Assembly (NCBI GenBank): GCA_001247695.2
Contig: LGRX02025988.1
Location: forward strand, 20,997-84,996
Reading direction: 5' to 3'
DNA: 64,000 bases
Source: Cymbomonas tetramitiformis
Taxonomy: Eukaryota > Chlorophyta > Pyramimonadophyceae > Pyramimonadales > Pyramimonadaceae
Made by a program: the position numbers and the translations under genes. Below are positions 9,442 to 18,809 of this stretch, piece by piece. Within the stretch, counting starts at the first letter, position 1; each line of letters begins with the position of its first letter. The notes beneath the pieces are model-generated. The model ran no database searches. It was given only the letters and a program-made list of their open reading frames with translations, and was not told where the DNA came from.

Positions 9442-10106
9442 TGCCTATTCTACGAAGGGTGGGTATACCCACCGTAAGAGGTGCTTACGGTGGGTATACC
9501 CACCCGAAGGGTATCAATAATTACCGATGATTGGCTGCGAATCACGGCATGTCACCAGTGACCAACTTGTTCTGGACACTCCCGTAAATCTCTATGGAGC
9601 CTCCACATGCGCCAGAAATGACTTGATAACGGGCCAAACGAACCCAAATACCCAAACCCTAATATCATCGGAATGCACTGTGTATATAGTATATTTGCTG
9701 TGCATTTTACCTGATTTTGAATGTGCAAGTGTCGGAGGTCTGCGAGGTGGCAGCACATATTGTACCAAAAAGTACGTCGGTTATATACCAAAATCAAAGT
9801 ACATATCGAAAAAATAAGTATATTGATGTTATACCAAGCTGCAGAAGTCTGCAAATAGAGTTGAATGGGTATACCCACCGTAAGCGAAGTTTTCTACCCA
9901 CCGTTATTTCCCCAACTTCAAGGTGGTGTAATGTGCCCAAAACTTATCGGAGTCGTGTAAATTAAGTTTCCCGTCCTTTAATCAACCTCTTGGGTCACAG
10001 AAAATCCATATGTTTAACCCCCGCAACCTACTTGTGCGGTCGGTACGAGCTTGCAAAGTTTGGCGTTACGGTGGGTATACCCACCGTAATATTTTTAGAA
10101 TAGGCA
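9442..10106. mobile_element. 665-bp MITE with palindromic ends, copy 1
   Basis: Terminal inverted repeats begin TGCCTATTCTA and the element is flanked by a 4-bp duplication, ATAA, at 9438-9441 and 10107-10110. Just inside each end lie perfect or near-perfect palindromes of the type TACGGTGGGTATACCCACCGTA, two on the left and two on the right. A second copy of almost the same length (669 bp) with the same architecture sits at 54464-55132. No protein is encoded, so it depends on a transposase elsewhere. Small frames inside it look like chance. Confidence 0.85.
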
Positions 10107-10234
10107 ATAAATCGTCCGTCTTAATCTTGAAAAGCTGCCCGCAAGTGGTGAGAAATAAATAACACTCTTCTGTCCAAAACTACAGCAAGTGGTGGAGAAA
10201 TGCCAAAAGGAACACCGCCTGTCTGTTTAAAGAA

Positions 10235-11230
10235 CTAATAGTAGTCATCCTCAGAATCGCAACTAGCATCATCCTCACAATAAGAATCTTCATCATAAAA
10301 TTCTGCACCACCAGTTCCAACGGAATCGTGGGCTCCTGCCTCCCAGGCAGCCCATTCTTCTGCGGTGTAGATGTCCTCGTCATGCTCGTACTCAACGGCA
10401 GGTTCATTCTCAAAAGAAACTCTGCCAACTGAAAAGCCATTTTGCGGTAAAAACTCTTCTCCAAGTGGGGCCTCGAAACCTCCGCCATAAGAATCCTGCT
10501 GAAAACCTGTGTCCAGCTCGGAATCCCGTTCCAATCGTTCGGTCGAAAAATGTGGAGCGGCCAAGTGGCCATAGTGCTCCTCCTCTACCTCACAACTGCC
10601 ATCGGAATCGTCGAAATACCCAAGTGGGTACTCCGATTCATCCTCTTCTTCACTACTCAAATACACTTCATAATCTCGCCGCCCAGAGCCCATATAGGAA
10701 GCTGCAACTGGAGGTGCATGAATGTAATGAACTTCGGTCACCACAGGAGGGGCCTGTGGCACCATCTCGCTTGCCCTAGTGGCACTAGGCAAGGGTCTAG
10801 TGGTGGAAATCTGAGTCGAAACTGATTGTTGCGCCAAAACTGCCGGCGCATCGCCCACTCCTATTTCGCAAAACTTTCCGTTCGAAATTCCAGAACCAGC
10901 GGTCTCGGACGAGACACCACCAACTTGTGGCTCACTAGCCACCAAGATGTTCAAAACTATCGGAGAATTCTCGGTCGAAACTGCTGAAATCTGAGCCGCC
11001 TCACGGAAATGCGAAATAGCTAAATGCATGGAAGAGCATAAAGAGGTGAGCTGTGATCTCTTGAGAGTTGAGATTCTCGCAAAACCAGTGTCGATAGATT
11101 CCAAAAGAGCTAGGAGCTCTTCACTCTCCAAAATCTGCGATGAAGTCATAATCGAATAAAGAAACGAATACAAATCCAAATAGAGATCGCAAATGAAAAT
11201 AGCCGACGAGTACCACTCCGTCGAAATCAC
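10235..11230 (-). CDS. Acidic protein of the non-autonomous LTR element, gag-like position
   Basis: A 331-residue frame; an internal ATG giving an N-terminus M-T-S-S-Q-I-L-E is a plausible start about 27 residues in. The C-terminal half is extremely rich in Asp, Glu and Tyr, ending CDSEDDYY. There is no CCHC zinc knuckle and no protease or polymerase motif. It is the only sizeable protein between the two LTRs and lies downstream of the 5' LTR in element orientation, where gag would be. I do not recognise it. Confidence 0.55.
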   Translation of the reverse strand: MISTEWYSSAIFICDLYLDLYSFLYSIMTSSQILESEELLALLESIDTGFARISTLKRSQLTSLCSSMHLAISHFREAAQISAVSTENSPIVLNILVASEPQVGGVSSETAGSGISNGKFCEIGVGDAPAVLAQQSVSTQISTTRPLPSATRASEMVPQAPPVVTEVHYIHAPPVAASYMGSGRRDYEVYLSSEEEDESEYPLGYFDDSDGSCEVEEEHYGHLAAPHFSTERLERDSELDTGFQQDSYGGGFEAPLGEEFLPQNGFSVGRVSFENEPAVEYEHDEDIYTAEEWAAWEAGAHDSVGTGGAEFYDEDSYCEDDASCDSEDDYY

Positions 11231-11384
11231 CCAAAGCCGTAAGCAGCCGCCTCCAGAAAATACGTAGAATCTGCTCCGAAGCGTCCCACAAGGCGTGGAG
11301 ACGCTTAACCGAAAGATAGGGCGGAAATAAAATAAAATTCTACGCTAAAATTCAGTTCACGCGAACGTGAGAGGGACCATAACC

Positions 11385-11559
11385 TGCTGGAAACAGCTGA
11401 ACAGGCAGTGGGGACCCGCTGCCGACGGAACAAACGGATCATTAAACTCGGATATACGAACGATATATACCCGAGATGAGTGACACAGGCTGACCACCGA
11501 AGATGACATACAGGAATGACACTAGACTGTACGAACTAGTCGTAGTGTCAATTCCAGCA
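11385..11559 (-). repeat. LTR (5' LTR in element orientation)
   Basis: 175 bp, partner of 8944-9118. On the minus strand it is followed immediately by GGTTATGGTCCC, the position of the tRNA primer-binding site; the same start GGTTAT is found after the left LTR of the element at 34166. Confidence 0.88.
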
Positions 11560-11564
11560 ATATA

Positions 11565-11946
11565 TGTGAGAATGTGGGGCCACAATGTATCTTCTATTTG
11601 AGATGATATCAATTGCATTGGCACTCCTTGAACGGGGGAAATCCTTGTCATATTCAAGATACAAGTGAAATCCTCCTCTACACGATTGAGCGGTATAGGT
11701 ATTGAACACCCTTGGATCTTTTCCAAACGCAAGAGTCCATGGATGGTTGTCCATGTCCCACTTGTTGGTATCCAAGTCTACCACAATCATGTCGTTGACT
11801 TTACCACCAAGGATACCCACATTGTATTTTTTGTTTGGTTCTATACCTTTGAATTGCTTGCTTTTGTCTTCATAGAAACCTATGCTATCGCTCGTTGGTG
11901 CTTTAGAAATTAGAATTGGGATTCAACTTGATCTTGATCATATCTT
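11565..11946 (-). pseudogene. Primase (AEP / prim-pol type), N-terminal part of the split gene
   Basis: The frame ending at the LTR insertion carries archaeo-eukaryotic primase signatures in order: MIVVDLDTNKW (metal-binding D-x-D), CRGGFHLYL (the s-x-H motif) and RRYIVAPHSHIY. Across the LTR element and its ATATA duplication the frame continues directly into IYDIKEGII at 8938, so the gene was whole at this point before the insertion. Upstream the frame lacks an ATG and is shifted near 11900-11910 from a start-like segment at about 11946. Role when intact: RNA or DNA primer synthesis for virus replication, fused to the helicase downstream. Confidence 0.75.
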
Positions 11947-11960
11947 GAAGGGGACGAGTA

Positions 11961-12185
11961 TCATCCTACATAGTGACAACACTTTGGTAGGACATCTTTC
12001 TTATATACATGTACTTCTCTTTTCTTTAAGTAGTTTATAGACATGGACGAAACGGAAAAAATCAATATTTGCAAGATTTTTTCTCCCTCTTTTTTCAGCC
12101 TATACATTTCTCGTCTTTTGGCATTGATCTCATCCTTATATAGGGCGTAAAATCTCCTTGAAGACTTTTTTACAAGCTCTCTCAC
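11961..12185 (-). CDS. Small basic protein, unknown
   Basis: A 74-residue frame directly upstream of the primase on the same strand. The first half is lysine/arginine-rich with a heptad-like pattern around YALYKDEINAKRREMYRLKK, resembling the charged repeats found in many small viral proteins. No domain can be named. It could be a genuine small viral gene or a remnant of one. Confidence 0.35.
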   Translation of the reverse strand: MRELVKKSSRRFYALYKDEINAKRREMYRLKKEGEKILQILIFSVSSMSINYLKKREVHVYKKDVLPKCCHYVG

Positions 12186-12289
12186 TTGATCTATATGGGT
12201 GTCTCTATACCGCTTTGGGGCGACTTCGCAAGGCTTCGCTACGAGCCATTATTGGTATATACATGCAATATAACCTTTAAGTTTTTTAT

Positions 12290-12642
12290 TTGTCATAAAG
12301 TGAGACTCAAATTTACTATATACATCAATTTCCAATTATGACAAGGTCTTTAAGTTGAAATCGCAAAAAATGAGCCGGAGATTTTAAACCCTAAATGACC
12401 AATTAGGGTTTGTCACAAATTGGGAATTAATATTACGATATAGATCAATCTCTAATTGTGACAAATGACGCCAAAGACAGTCAAAAGTGGCTCAAACATG
12501 ATCAAAAAACTCGAAAAATGACCCTAAAATGTCAAAATCGCAAAAAATTGAGCCGGAGATTTTAAACCCAAAATGACCCATATGAGGTTGTCATAAAGTG
12601 GAACTTAATATTACTATATACATCAATCTCACTTTATGACGC
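12290..12642 (+). repeat. Three forward copies of the 54-base palindromic element
   Basis: Copies at 12290-12344, 12409-12463 and 12588-12642. Each has TTGTCAT/CA-type arms ending in a TGAC(A)A or TGACG partner around TTACTATATACATCAAT or a close variant. The first two spacers carry a repeated block, so the unit of duplication was larger than the palindrome itself. Confidence 0.8.
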
Positions 12643-12827
12643 CCGCGAAAAATACTGCCTAAAAATGGGCGAAAACAGAGCCTTAAAACGTCAAAAACTG
12701 CAGCCTGCAGATCGCGAAATGTTTTCATTTTTTCTCTACCTTTTCAGAGTCAGAACTCATATGACAATTTTCCACAACTGTCATCATTTTTTTACCGTCC
12801 GGTTGATCACCCGAGTGATCATCCAAC

Positions 12828-12910
12828 CGACTCGCAAGCGACTCGCAAGCGACTCGCAAGTGACCCACAAGTGACCCACAAGTGACCCACAAGTGACCCG
12901 CAAGCGACTC
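12828..12910. repeat. 11-bp tandem array
   Basis: About seven to eight units alternating between CGACTCGCAAG and TGACCCACAAG forms. No coding role apparent. Confidence 0.8.
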
Positions 12911-13025
12911 ATTCCGGCGATTTGGTTTAAAATTTAGAAATTTGCATATATGAACGTCAACGATTGGTTATGCATACTGATATGATTTATTTGATCGTTA
13001 CCTGGATGCACATATCAGTGCCATG

Positions 13026-13096
13026 TGGATCGTCACTTGGATGATCACTTGGATGATCACTTGGATGATCACTTGGATGATCACTTGGATGCTCAA
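13026..13096. repeat. 12-bp tandem array
   Basis: About six units of GGATGATCACTT, the first and last slightly changed. The unit contains TGATCA and is related in sequence to GAGTGATCATCC at 12813. Confidence 0.8.
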
Positions 13097-13988
13097 GATT
13101 ATAGAAATAGTTATGGATATCATGACGAGTTGTAATATTTATACTATAAATTTGAGATGAGAATATATACAAATAAGAATTCGCTTGCTTAAATTTTGTA
13201 TAAAGAAAATTTCAGGATGTGATATCTTCATGTATTTATATCGCGGTAGATCTTCCGAATGCATACATTTTCTTTGAATAATAATATATAAAAGATATAG
13301 TGTAGGATAGAAATATATAAATACAAAAATAAACATGCCAAGAATTTTTCAAAATTTACGTGGAGAGGTATTGAAATTCAATCTAAAACGAATCGCGAAA
13401 TTCTATTTATATCACAAACATATATAAATTTTAAGTTACGCCGATTTTTATAGAAATATAAGTATTTATATTGCTTTGCCGATTCTATAGAAATGTATAT
13501 ATAACTATTATAAACGTATATTTCAGTATTCATATATAAAAGTCCTAGTAACATCAAATGCGAAATACTTATTTCATTATTCGTTCCACCGAAATTCTAT
13601 ATTTATATGTCAGACTTATTGTAAACCACAAGATCTGTACATAGATCTGACGATTCATAAATTTATTCTGCACGCGGAATTAGAACAGTAAAACGAAATC
13701 GCCCGAACGAATCAGAGAGAGGCATCGTCTGTATTTAGCAAAACAAATCAAAATAAATGCATAAACAGTGCAGGAAAAATCAATATAAACAGCATGTACA
13801 CTTTGACCGTATTGGACACACGTCCGTTGTGAAAGTACACGTTTTAGGGTTGCCTAGCTTATGTTTCAACGATGAAAAGCGAAGTTTACACTTTAATAAC
13901 CGTATTATGAACTCCCCCAAAAATTCTATGTCGTCATAAGATAATGAAAGAGAAAGGAGAAAAAGGAAATATGGGCGTCGATCAAGTT

Positions 13989-14043
13989 TTGTCATAAAGA
14001 GAAACTTAAAATTACTATATACACCATTCTCAGTTTATGACAA
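13989..14043 (+). repeat. 54-base palindromic element, forward copy
   Basis: TTGTCATAAAGAGAAACTTA at the left and TTTATGACAA at the right, core ATTACTATATACACC. Confidence 0.8.
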
Positions 14044-14190
14044 GGATCGCGATCGCAAAAAAAGCATGAAACGCCAAAAGCAACAAAAGGAACAATCGGA
14101 GATTGTTCCCCGGAAAGATTGTTGCCGATATTTTAGGTAACCATTGCCTCACTTTTTCAATAAATCACAACTAATTTCTGCAGCTGGTGC

Positions 14191-14245
14191 GTGTCAGAAA
14201 GTGAAACTTAGATTTACTATATAGACCAATTTCTAATAATGACAA
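14191..14245 (+). repeat. 54-base palindromic element, forward copy
   Basis: Left arm GTGTCAGAAAGTGAAACTTA, core TTTACTATATAGACCAA, right arm TAATAATGACAA. The arms are more diverged than in the copies next to genes. Confidence 0.7.
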
Positions 14246-14372
14246 GCATGGCAACCCGTAATCTCATCAGCTCCGATCACAGATCTGGGTCAAATCGCAC
14301 CGTGAGGGAAAATCTACATAAGTTCACATGCTGTGTACATAAGTTCACAGATCAATCTACACAAATTCACAG

Positions 14373-14740
14373 TTGTCACAAACAGAAACTTATATTTACT
14401 ATAATACTACTTCTCTAATTATGACAAACTATATTCCAGATCACAGATTTCCAAATCGCAGATTTCCAGATATCTACCACTGGACTGTGTCACAAACAGA
14501 AACTTATATTTACTATAATGATGATTCTCAGATAATGACAAAAGCAACAATCATAGATTGTTGCCGGAGTTGTGTTTCCAGATCGCAGATTTTTCAGAAA
14601 TCTACATAAGTTCACAAACCATGGTAAAATCGCAAAATTCCAGAAATCTACATAAGTTCACAGCTCAATCTACATAAGTTCACAGTTGTCACAAAGTGGA
14701 ACTTATATTTACTATAATGATGATTCTCAGATAATGACAA
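14373..14740 (+). repeat. Cluster of three forward copies of the 54-base palindromic element
   Basis: Copies at 14373-14427, 14487-14541 and 14686-14740. All share CACAAA(C/G)(A/T)G(A/G)AACTTATATT and TTTACTATAAT, a sub-variant that has lost the second TA of the TATATA core. The last copy ends five bases before the gag of gypsy element 1, so that element probably inserted into this array. Confidence 0.78.
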
Positions 14741-14809
14741 ACCGCGAGGCCACCCCCAACGCCCAGTGGGCCACCACCACCACCACCTCCTCCTGGTAGC
14801 GCGTTTGCG

Positions 14810-16817
14810 TTGCCAGCGCCAGGGCATGATGGTGGAGGTCGTGATGGGTCACCAGAGAGACCTCCCCTTCCCCCTCCTTCTGGTCAAGGTGGGTATCGAG
14901 GGCGGGCTCTACTGGCCACTCGAGATGGGCACACTCTGTGGGTACCGCAGCCTTGGGGGAACACTGGATACCCCCTCGGAATGCCGACGGCCACGGTCAG
15001 ATCGGCTGCAGATGGGGGCCTTGACCTCTTCTACAAGGCTATCCTCATGCTGGGGGTATCACTGAGGGAGTACCTTGACATGGGGGGCACTGTGGCACAG
15101 CCACCAGTCATGCTAACGACCCCGGAGATGGAGACGCATGCGTGGGTGGTGGACCGGGGCGTGGTGGACGCGGCCCTCCTGGCATACCGCAGTAGGCCTG
15201 CGGGCTCAGGAAACCCCCGCCCGGAATGGAAGCACGTCTCCAGTACCCCTGAGTCCGAGACTCACCTCCTGGATCCCGACTGTCTTGCAGCATGGGCCGA
15301 GGTGGAGCAATCGGAGTGGTATCGGCAGCTGCAGTCACAGTCAGCTCCTACGCCAATTCCGACTCCAACCCCGCCTCCATCTGATGGTCGAGCCCATTTC
15401 CTAGCTCTGACAGCAGCCCCCACCTCTGTACACCACCCGACGACCCCCGCGCCTGCGACGGCTCCGACTGACCTTGGTCCACGTCATCATCCTCGACCTC
15501 ACCTTTCACCTAACGCAGCGACCTTTACTCCTGCAGCTACTTCATCGTCCACCGCGGGAGAGCCCAGCAGCCGTGACCTCAGGCGAGCAGAAGGTGGAGG
15601 ACGCGCTAATGAAGCTCGTGAACAAGCTGCCGAAGTTCCCTTCAGAAGGTGATCTGTCCGAAGACGACAAGGTCAACCAGCTGGAGGCCTTCTCTCGAAA
15701 GGTCCAGAACTTACTGGACAACAAGCTGGTGATGAGGGCGTGCCGCCAAGCTAGCTGCACCGGTGAGGGATACATTGCCTCCGTCCCTGACATCATGTGG
15801 ATTGTGGCGGAGGAGTGCTTGCGAGGTGAGCAGCGGGAGTTTGTGGAGAAGGCCGCGGGATGTGTCGGCACGTCAGCGGGGTGAATACAGCGGTACGCCG
15901 ACGCTGACATATTCTTCGGAGACCTGGCCCTCAGCCTGCTGGCTATTGAGAAGCTGCAGAAGCTGCGTGACGGACTCACTCGAAGACAATCGAGCAAGGA
16001 GACGACCAACGCTTACCACTCGCGACTGTCTGCGCGGCAGCGCACCGTAAACTTCCTGGCCAAGGTAGTGCCTGGTTGTGTGCCCGTCTCCGACGAGGAT
16101 TTCGGCCACCACTTCTGGCGGGGGTTGGTGCACCACAGCAAGGTGGGGCTGGAAATGAGGAGGGTGAACCTGGATCTCAATGATCCAGGGGAGTGGGAGA
16201 ATCGGGCACGTGCTGAAGGGCACAGCCGAGGCGTTACCTCGGCTGTTCTCAAGGTGCTCGAATTCGCCAGTGACATCGAGGCGAGCAAGGCATCCAAGGC
16301 GGCAGACGCAGCCAGCAGAAGAGCCCCAGCACCTTCTGCACCTTTCTGGCAGCAACGTCGAGGGCGTACCCTAAATGCACTGACGGAGTCTGAGCTCGAG
16401 CTGGCCGCGACATCCACACCTCCTCCTCCACCTGGACTGCCCCCTCCTGGTGCTCCACCTGGCCTCCCGGCTCCAGAGACACGGGAGTGCTACGCGTGTG
16501 GAAGGCGTGGACATCTGGTGCGGGATTGCAAGGACGCGGCCAAGCTGGCTGCGTGGAAGGCGAACGCTCCTAAGAGGTTGTCTCGAGACAGGCGGCAGGT
16601 GACCGCTATGTTCTTCGCCATGGCACACGATGAGGACATCTCGTGGGCACCGGTGGAGCTGCGGGGGGAAGTGGAGGCCCTTGCAGCCGCAGACGTCAAC
16701 GCTGTTCTAGAGTTGGCGGCTCTCACTGATTGTACAGATCTGGTGGAGGGCATCATTGAGGCGCAGCGGGCGTCCCCGGCGGCCAGCGAGCTGCCGGCCG
16801 ACTCGGATCGGCAATAA
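14810..16817 (+). pseudogene. Gag of gypsy element 1 (zinc-knuckle nucleocapsid)
   Basis: Gag would form the particle that packages element RNA. A proline-rich first frame runs 14810-15652; the second frame is open from about 15474 to 16817 apart from one TGA at 15882-15884, which is in phase with both halves. A CCHC zinc knuckle CYACGRRGHLVRDC lies near the C-terminus, preceded by a proline-rich linker. The frame change near 15.56-15.64 kb and the stop show decay, so this copy should not make a full Gag. GC-rich, in sharp contrast to the AT-rich viral array just upstream. Confidence 0.8.
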
Positions 16818-16998
16818 GGTCTAAGGACCCTTTCGGCTGAGGGGCCAGAACGTGACACTGGACGTCGCTCTCTTGCCGAGACCCCTCAACCGGCTCCCGC
16901 AGCGGCGGGGGTAACCCCCATCATCGACGACCCCATGCCCAAGCACTACTCCGTGCTAGAACCCTGGGCCTACCTACGAGGGTATCTACAGGCCCTGT

Positions 16999-18261
16999 TT
17001 GGCCGCAGTGTCTGACCGTCTGAATGCTTGGCACTTCAGGCGGCCAGCGGGGGCGCTTTCCATGGAAGTGTTGATGATGCGACTACGCAAAAGCCTGAAG
17101 CGCAAGTCGACGACGGGGATCCGTTCTACACTGGAACGGATGCAACAAGGTCGTGGCATGAGGTCGTTTGCCGCGCCAGTAGCTCGGAGGTACAAGAGAC
17201 GGAGCGAGCTGGATAACGTCGGGAATGAGGTGGACCTGATGCACCTGCAGAAGCAAGCCCCGGCCCACCACACTCCGTTGGGCACGCTGCCACTGCCGAC
17301 GCAGCAGCAGCGCATGGTCGAGCACGTGTCGGCACTGTTGCAGGGCCCTCCGAGGTCACGTGGGATGTGCAACGACTCCCCGCAGGTCCGTGCACTGGAC
17401 CTGGCGGAGACACGGGCCCACGATCTATGCCTTGCGTGGGACGAGATGACTCCGGCGGAGCAGGCTGACGCCTTGGAGCAGGATACCCCGATAGGGCACC
17501 GCGCGTGGGAGGCGGAGGGCCTTCTGCGCTGGCGCGGCCGACAGCGTGGGATGCCGGCGGAGGAATCACTGGCCGTCATGGACTCGCCCCCCTACCCTTG
17601 GGCTACGGGGGATGTTGGTGGAAACTCCGTGGGAGTGCCCGCGGCTTCTGTTTCGGCCACGGGGACCATTCCTGGCACAGGGGGGGACATCCCCGGGATG
17701 CCGGATGCATGGTGCAGCTTGTACAGAGTGCACCAGTACCGTGAAAGGCAGTCGGCGGTGACTCCTGCAGAGATGAGGGCGGACCTCTTTGGTGAGCAGC
17801 CGGAGCAGCAGCCGATTGAGATTACACCGCCTGATGCCGTGACTCCTGACGAAGTACTGGAGGGTGGACCAGTGAACGAGTCTCCGGAGCACCTGGAGGA
17901 CAATTTGACCCAGCAAATGGCTACAGACGGGGGCCAGCAGCGGGGTGCAGACCCGGCGGCGCCGGACGCTGGTGAGGTCGAGGACAGCATGACCCAGCAG
18001 CTGGCCAAAACTGGGGCCCCAGAGGAAATTCACGCACTGGACACTCATCCCCTGCCGGGAGACACTGAGGAAGAAGACATGCTCACTCACCCACTAACGG
18101 AGAATGATGATGGCGACGATGATGGTGATGAGGAGTGTGGGGGTGACAACGACACGGGCATGGGTGTCGGCCGTTGCAAGCGCATCCTGCGTGACGGGGG
18201 TGTGCTGTGGGCATCTCAGCTCGCTGTGGCTCACGTGATGAGGAAGGAGCACTGCTGTTAG
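16999..18261 (+). CDS. Linker region between gag and protease of gypsy element 1, unknown function
   Basis: A 420-residue frame with no polymerase or capsid motif. The N-terminal third is basic, the C-terminal third strongly acidic, including repeats of the type NLTQQMA / SMTQQLA / DMLTHPL spaced about 30-50 residues apart. It overlaps the protease frame by about 55 bases in another phase, which would allow expression by frameshifting or may reflect decay. Present between gag and pol, so probably part of the element rather than a host gene. Confidence 0.45.
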   Translation: MAAVSDRLNAWHFRRPAGALSMEVLMMRLRKSLKRKSTTGIRSTLERMQQGRGMRSFAAPVARRYKRRSELDNVGNEVDLMHLQKQAPAHHTPLGTLPLPTQQQRMVEHVSALLQGPPRSRGMCNDSPQVRALDLAETRAHDLCLAWDEMTPAEQADALEQDTPIGHRAWEAEGLLRWRGRQRGMPAEESLAVMDSPPYPWATGDVGGNSVGVPAASVSATGTIPGTGGDIPGMPDAWCSLYRVHQYRERQSAVTPAEMRADLFGEQPEQQPIEITPPDAVTPDEVLEGGPVNESPEHLEDNLTQQMATDGGQQRGADPAAPDAGEVEDSMTQQLAKTGAPEEIHALDTHPLPGDTEEEDMLTHPLTENDDGDDDGDEECGGDNDTGMGVGRCKRILRDGGVLWASQLAVAHVMRKEHCC

Positions 18262-18809
18262 TCTTCTACGCGTATCTGCGTGGCAAGCTTGTCAAGGTGC
18301 TCGTGGACTCTGGTGCCTCGGACAACTTCGTGTCTGAGGACTGCGTACGACGTTGTGGCCTACGCGTACGGCAGGGTCCGCGGATGAAGGTCACGCTGGC
18401 GGACGGGTCGGTGAAGACCACAGGGGCTGTGGCCTACTCGAAGTTCACGGCCCCCACCGCAGCGGGCTCCACCTATAATGAGTCGGCCATGGCCATGCGG
18501 GTGTTGCCACTCGGGATCCAAGTGGACGTGGTGCTGGGGGGGAAATGGCTGCGTAGCCTTTCTCCCATCATGTTGGATTACGCCGGTCACGGCTCCGTGT
18601 CCTTCGCGCGTAGGACGAAGGGGGGGGGTAAAGAGCTCGTGACCATCGCTGGCTGCAACCCGGGTAAAAGCGTTGGTGGGCGCGGAGACAACCGTGCCGG
18701 ACTCATCGATGAGGTCTTCCTGACGGCTGTGCACTGCGCAAGCACCTCCTGTACGCGGAGACGCAAAGGCTCACGGGCGACGCCTCCGCTCAGCCGGCGT
18801 GGCTTATGA
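18207..18809 (+). CDS. Aspartic protease of gypsy element 1
   Basis: Contains the retropepsin active-site triad in VLVDSGASDNFVSEDCV near residue 35, followed by the typical ADGS turn and a VLGGKWL segment (usual family form ILG-x-x-WL). The protease would cut the Gag-Pol polyprotein. Its frame ends at 18809 where the reverse transcriptase frame has just begun in a different phase. Confidence 0.75.
   Translation: MGISARCGSRDEEGALLLVFYAYLRGKLVKVLVDSGASDNFVSEDCVRRCGLRVRQGPRMKVTLADGSVKTTGAVAYSKFTAPTAAGSTYNESAMAMRVLPLGIQVDVVLGGKWLRSLSPIMLDYAGHGSVSFARRTKGGGKELVTIAGCNPGKSVGGRGDNRAGLIDEVFLTAVHCASTSCTRRRKGSRATPPLSRRGL

Larger units (their letters stand above)
8944..11559 (-). mobile_element. Non-autonomous LTR retroelement inserted in the viral primase gene
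   Basis: Two 175-bp direct repeats, 8944-9118 and 11385-11559, begin TGCTGG and end CCAGCA. Only two differences were noticed between them (AGCTCGG/AACTCGG and CACTAAG/CATTAAA region), so the insertion is young. The 5-bp sequence ATATA is duplicated on both sides (8939-8943 and 11560-11564). Read on the minus strand, the sequence before the left LTR is a purine-rich TGAGGTGGTG, a polypurine-tract-like motif, so the element runs right to left. It encodes one 331-residue acidic protein and no reverse transcriptase, so it must rely on another element. A MITE (9442-10106) is nested in it. The rest of the interior shows no gene. Confidence 0.88.
12186..14745. other. AT-rich non-coding part of the viral block
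   Basis: No convincing gene is seen over 2.5 kb. It holds eight copies of the 54-base palindrome, a duplicated block starting ATCGCAAAAAATGAGCCGG (12359 and 12536), two short tandem arrays, and repeated CTACATAAGTTCACA motifs between 14310 and 14685. It ends abruptly where the GC-rich gag of gypsy element 1 begins. Confidence 0.6.
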
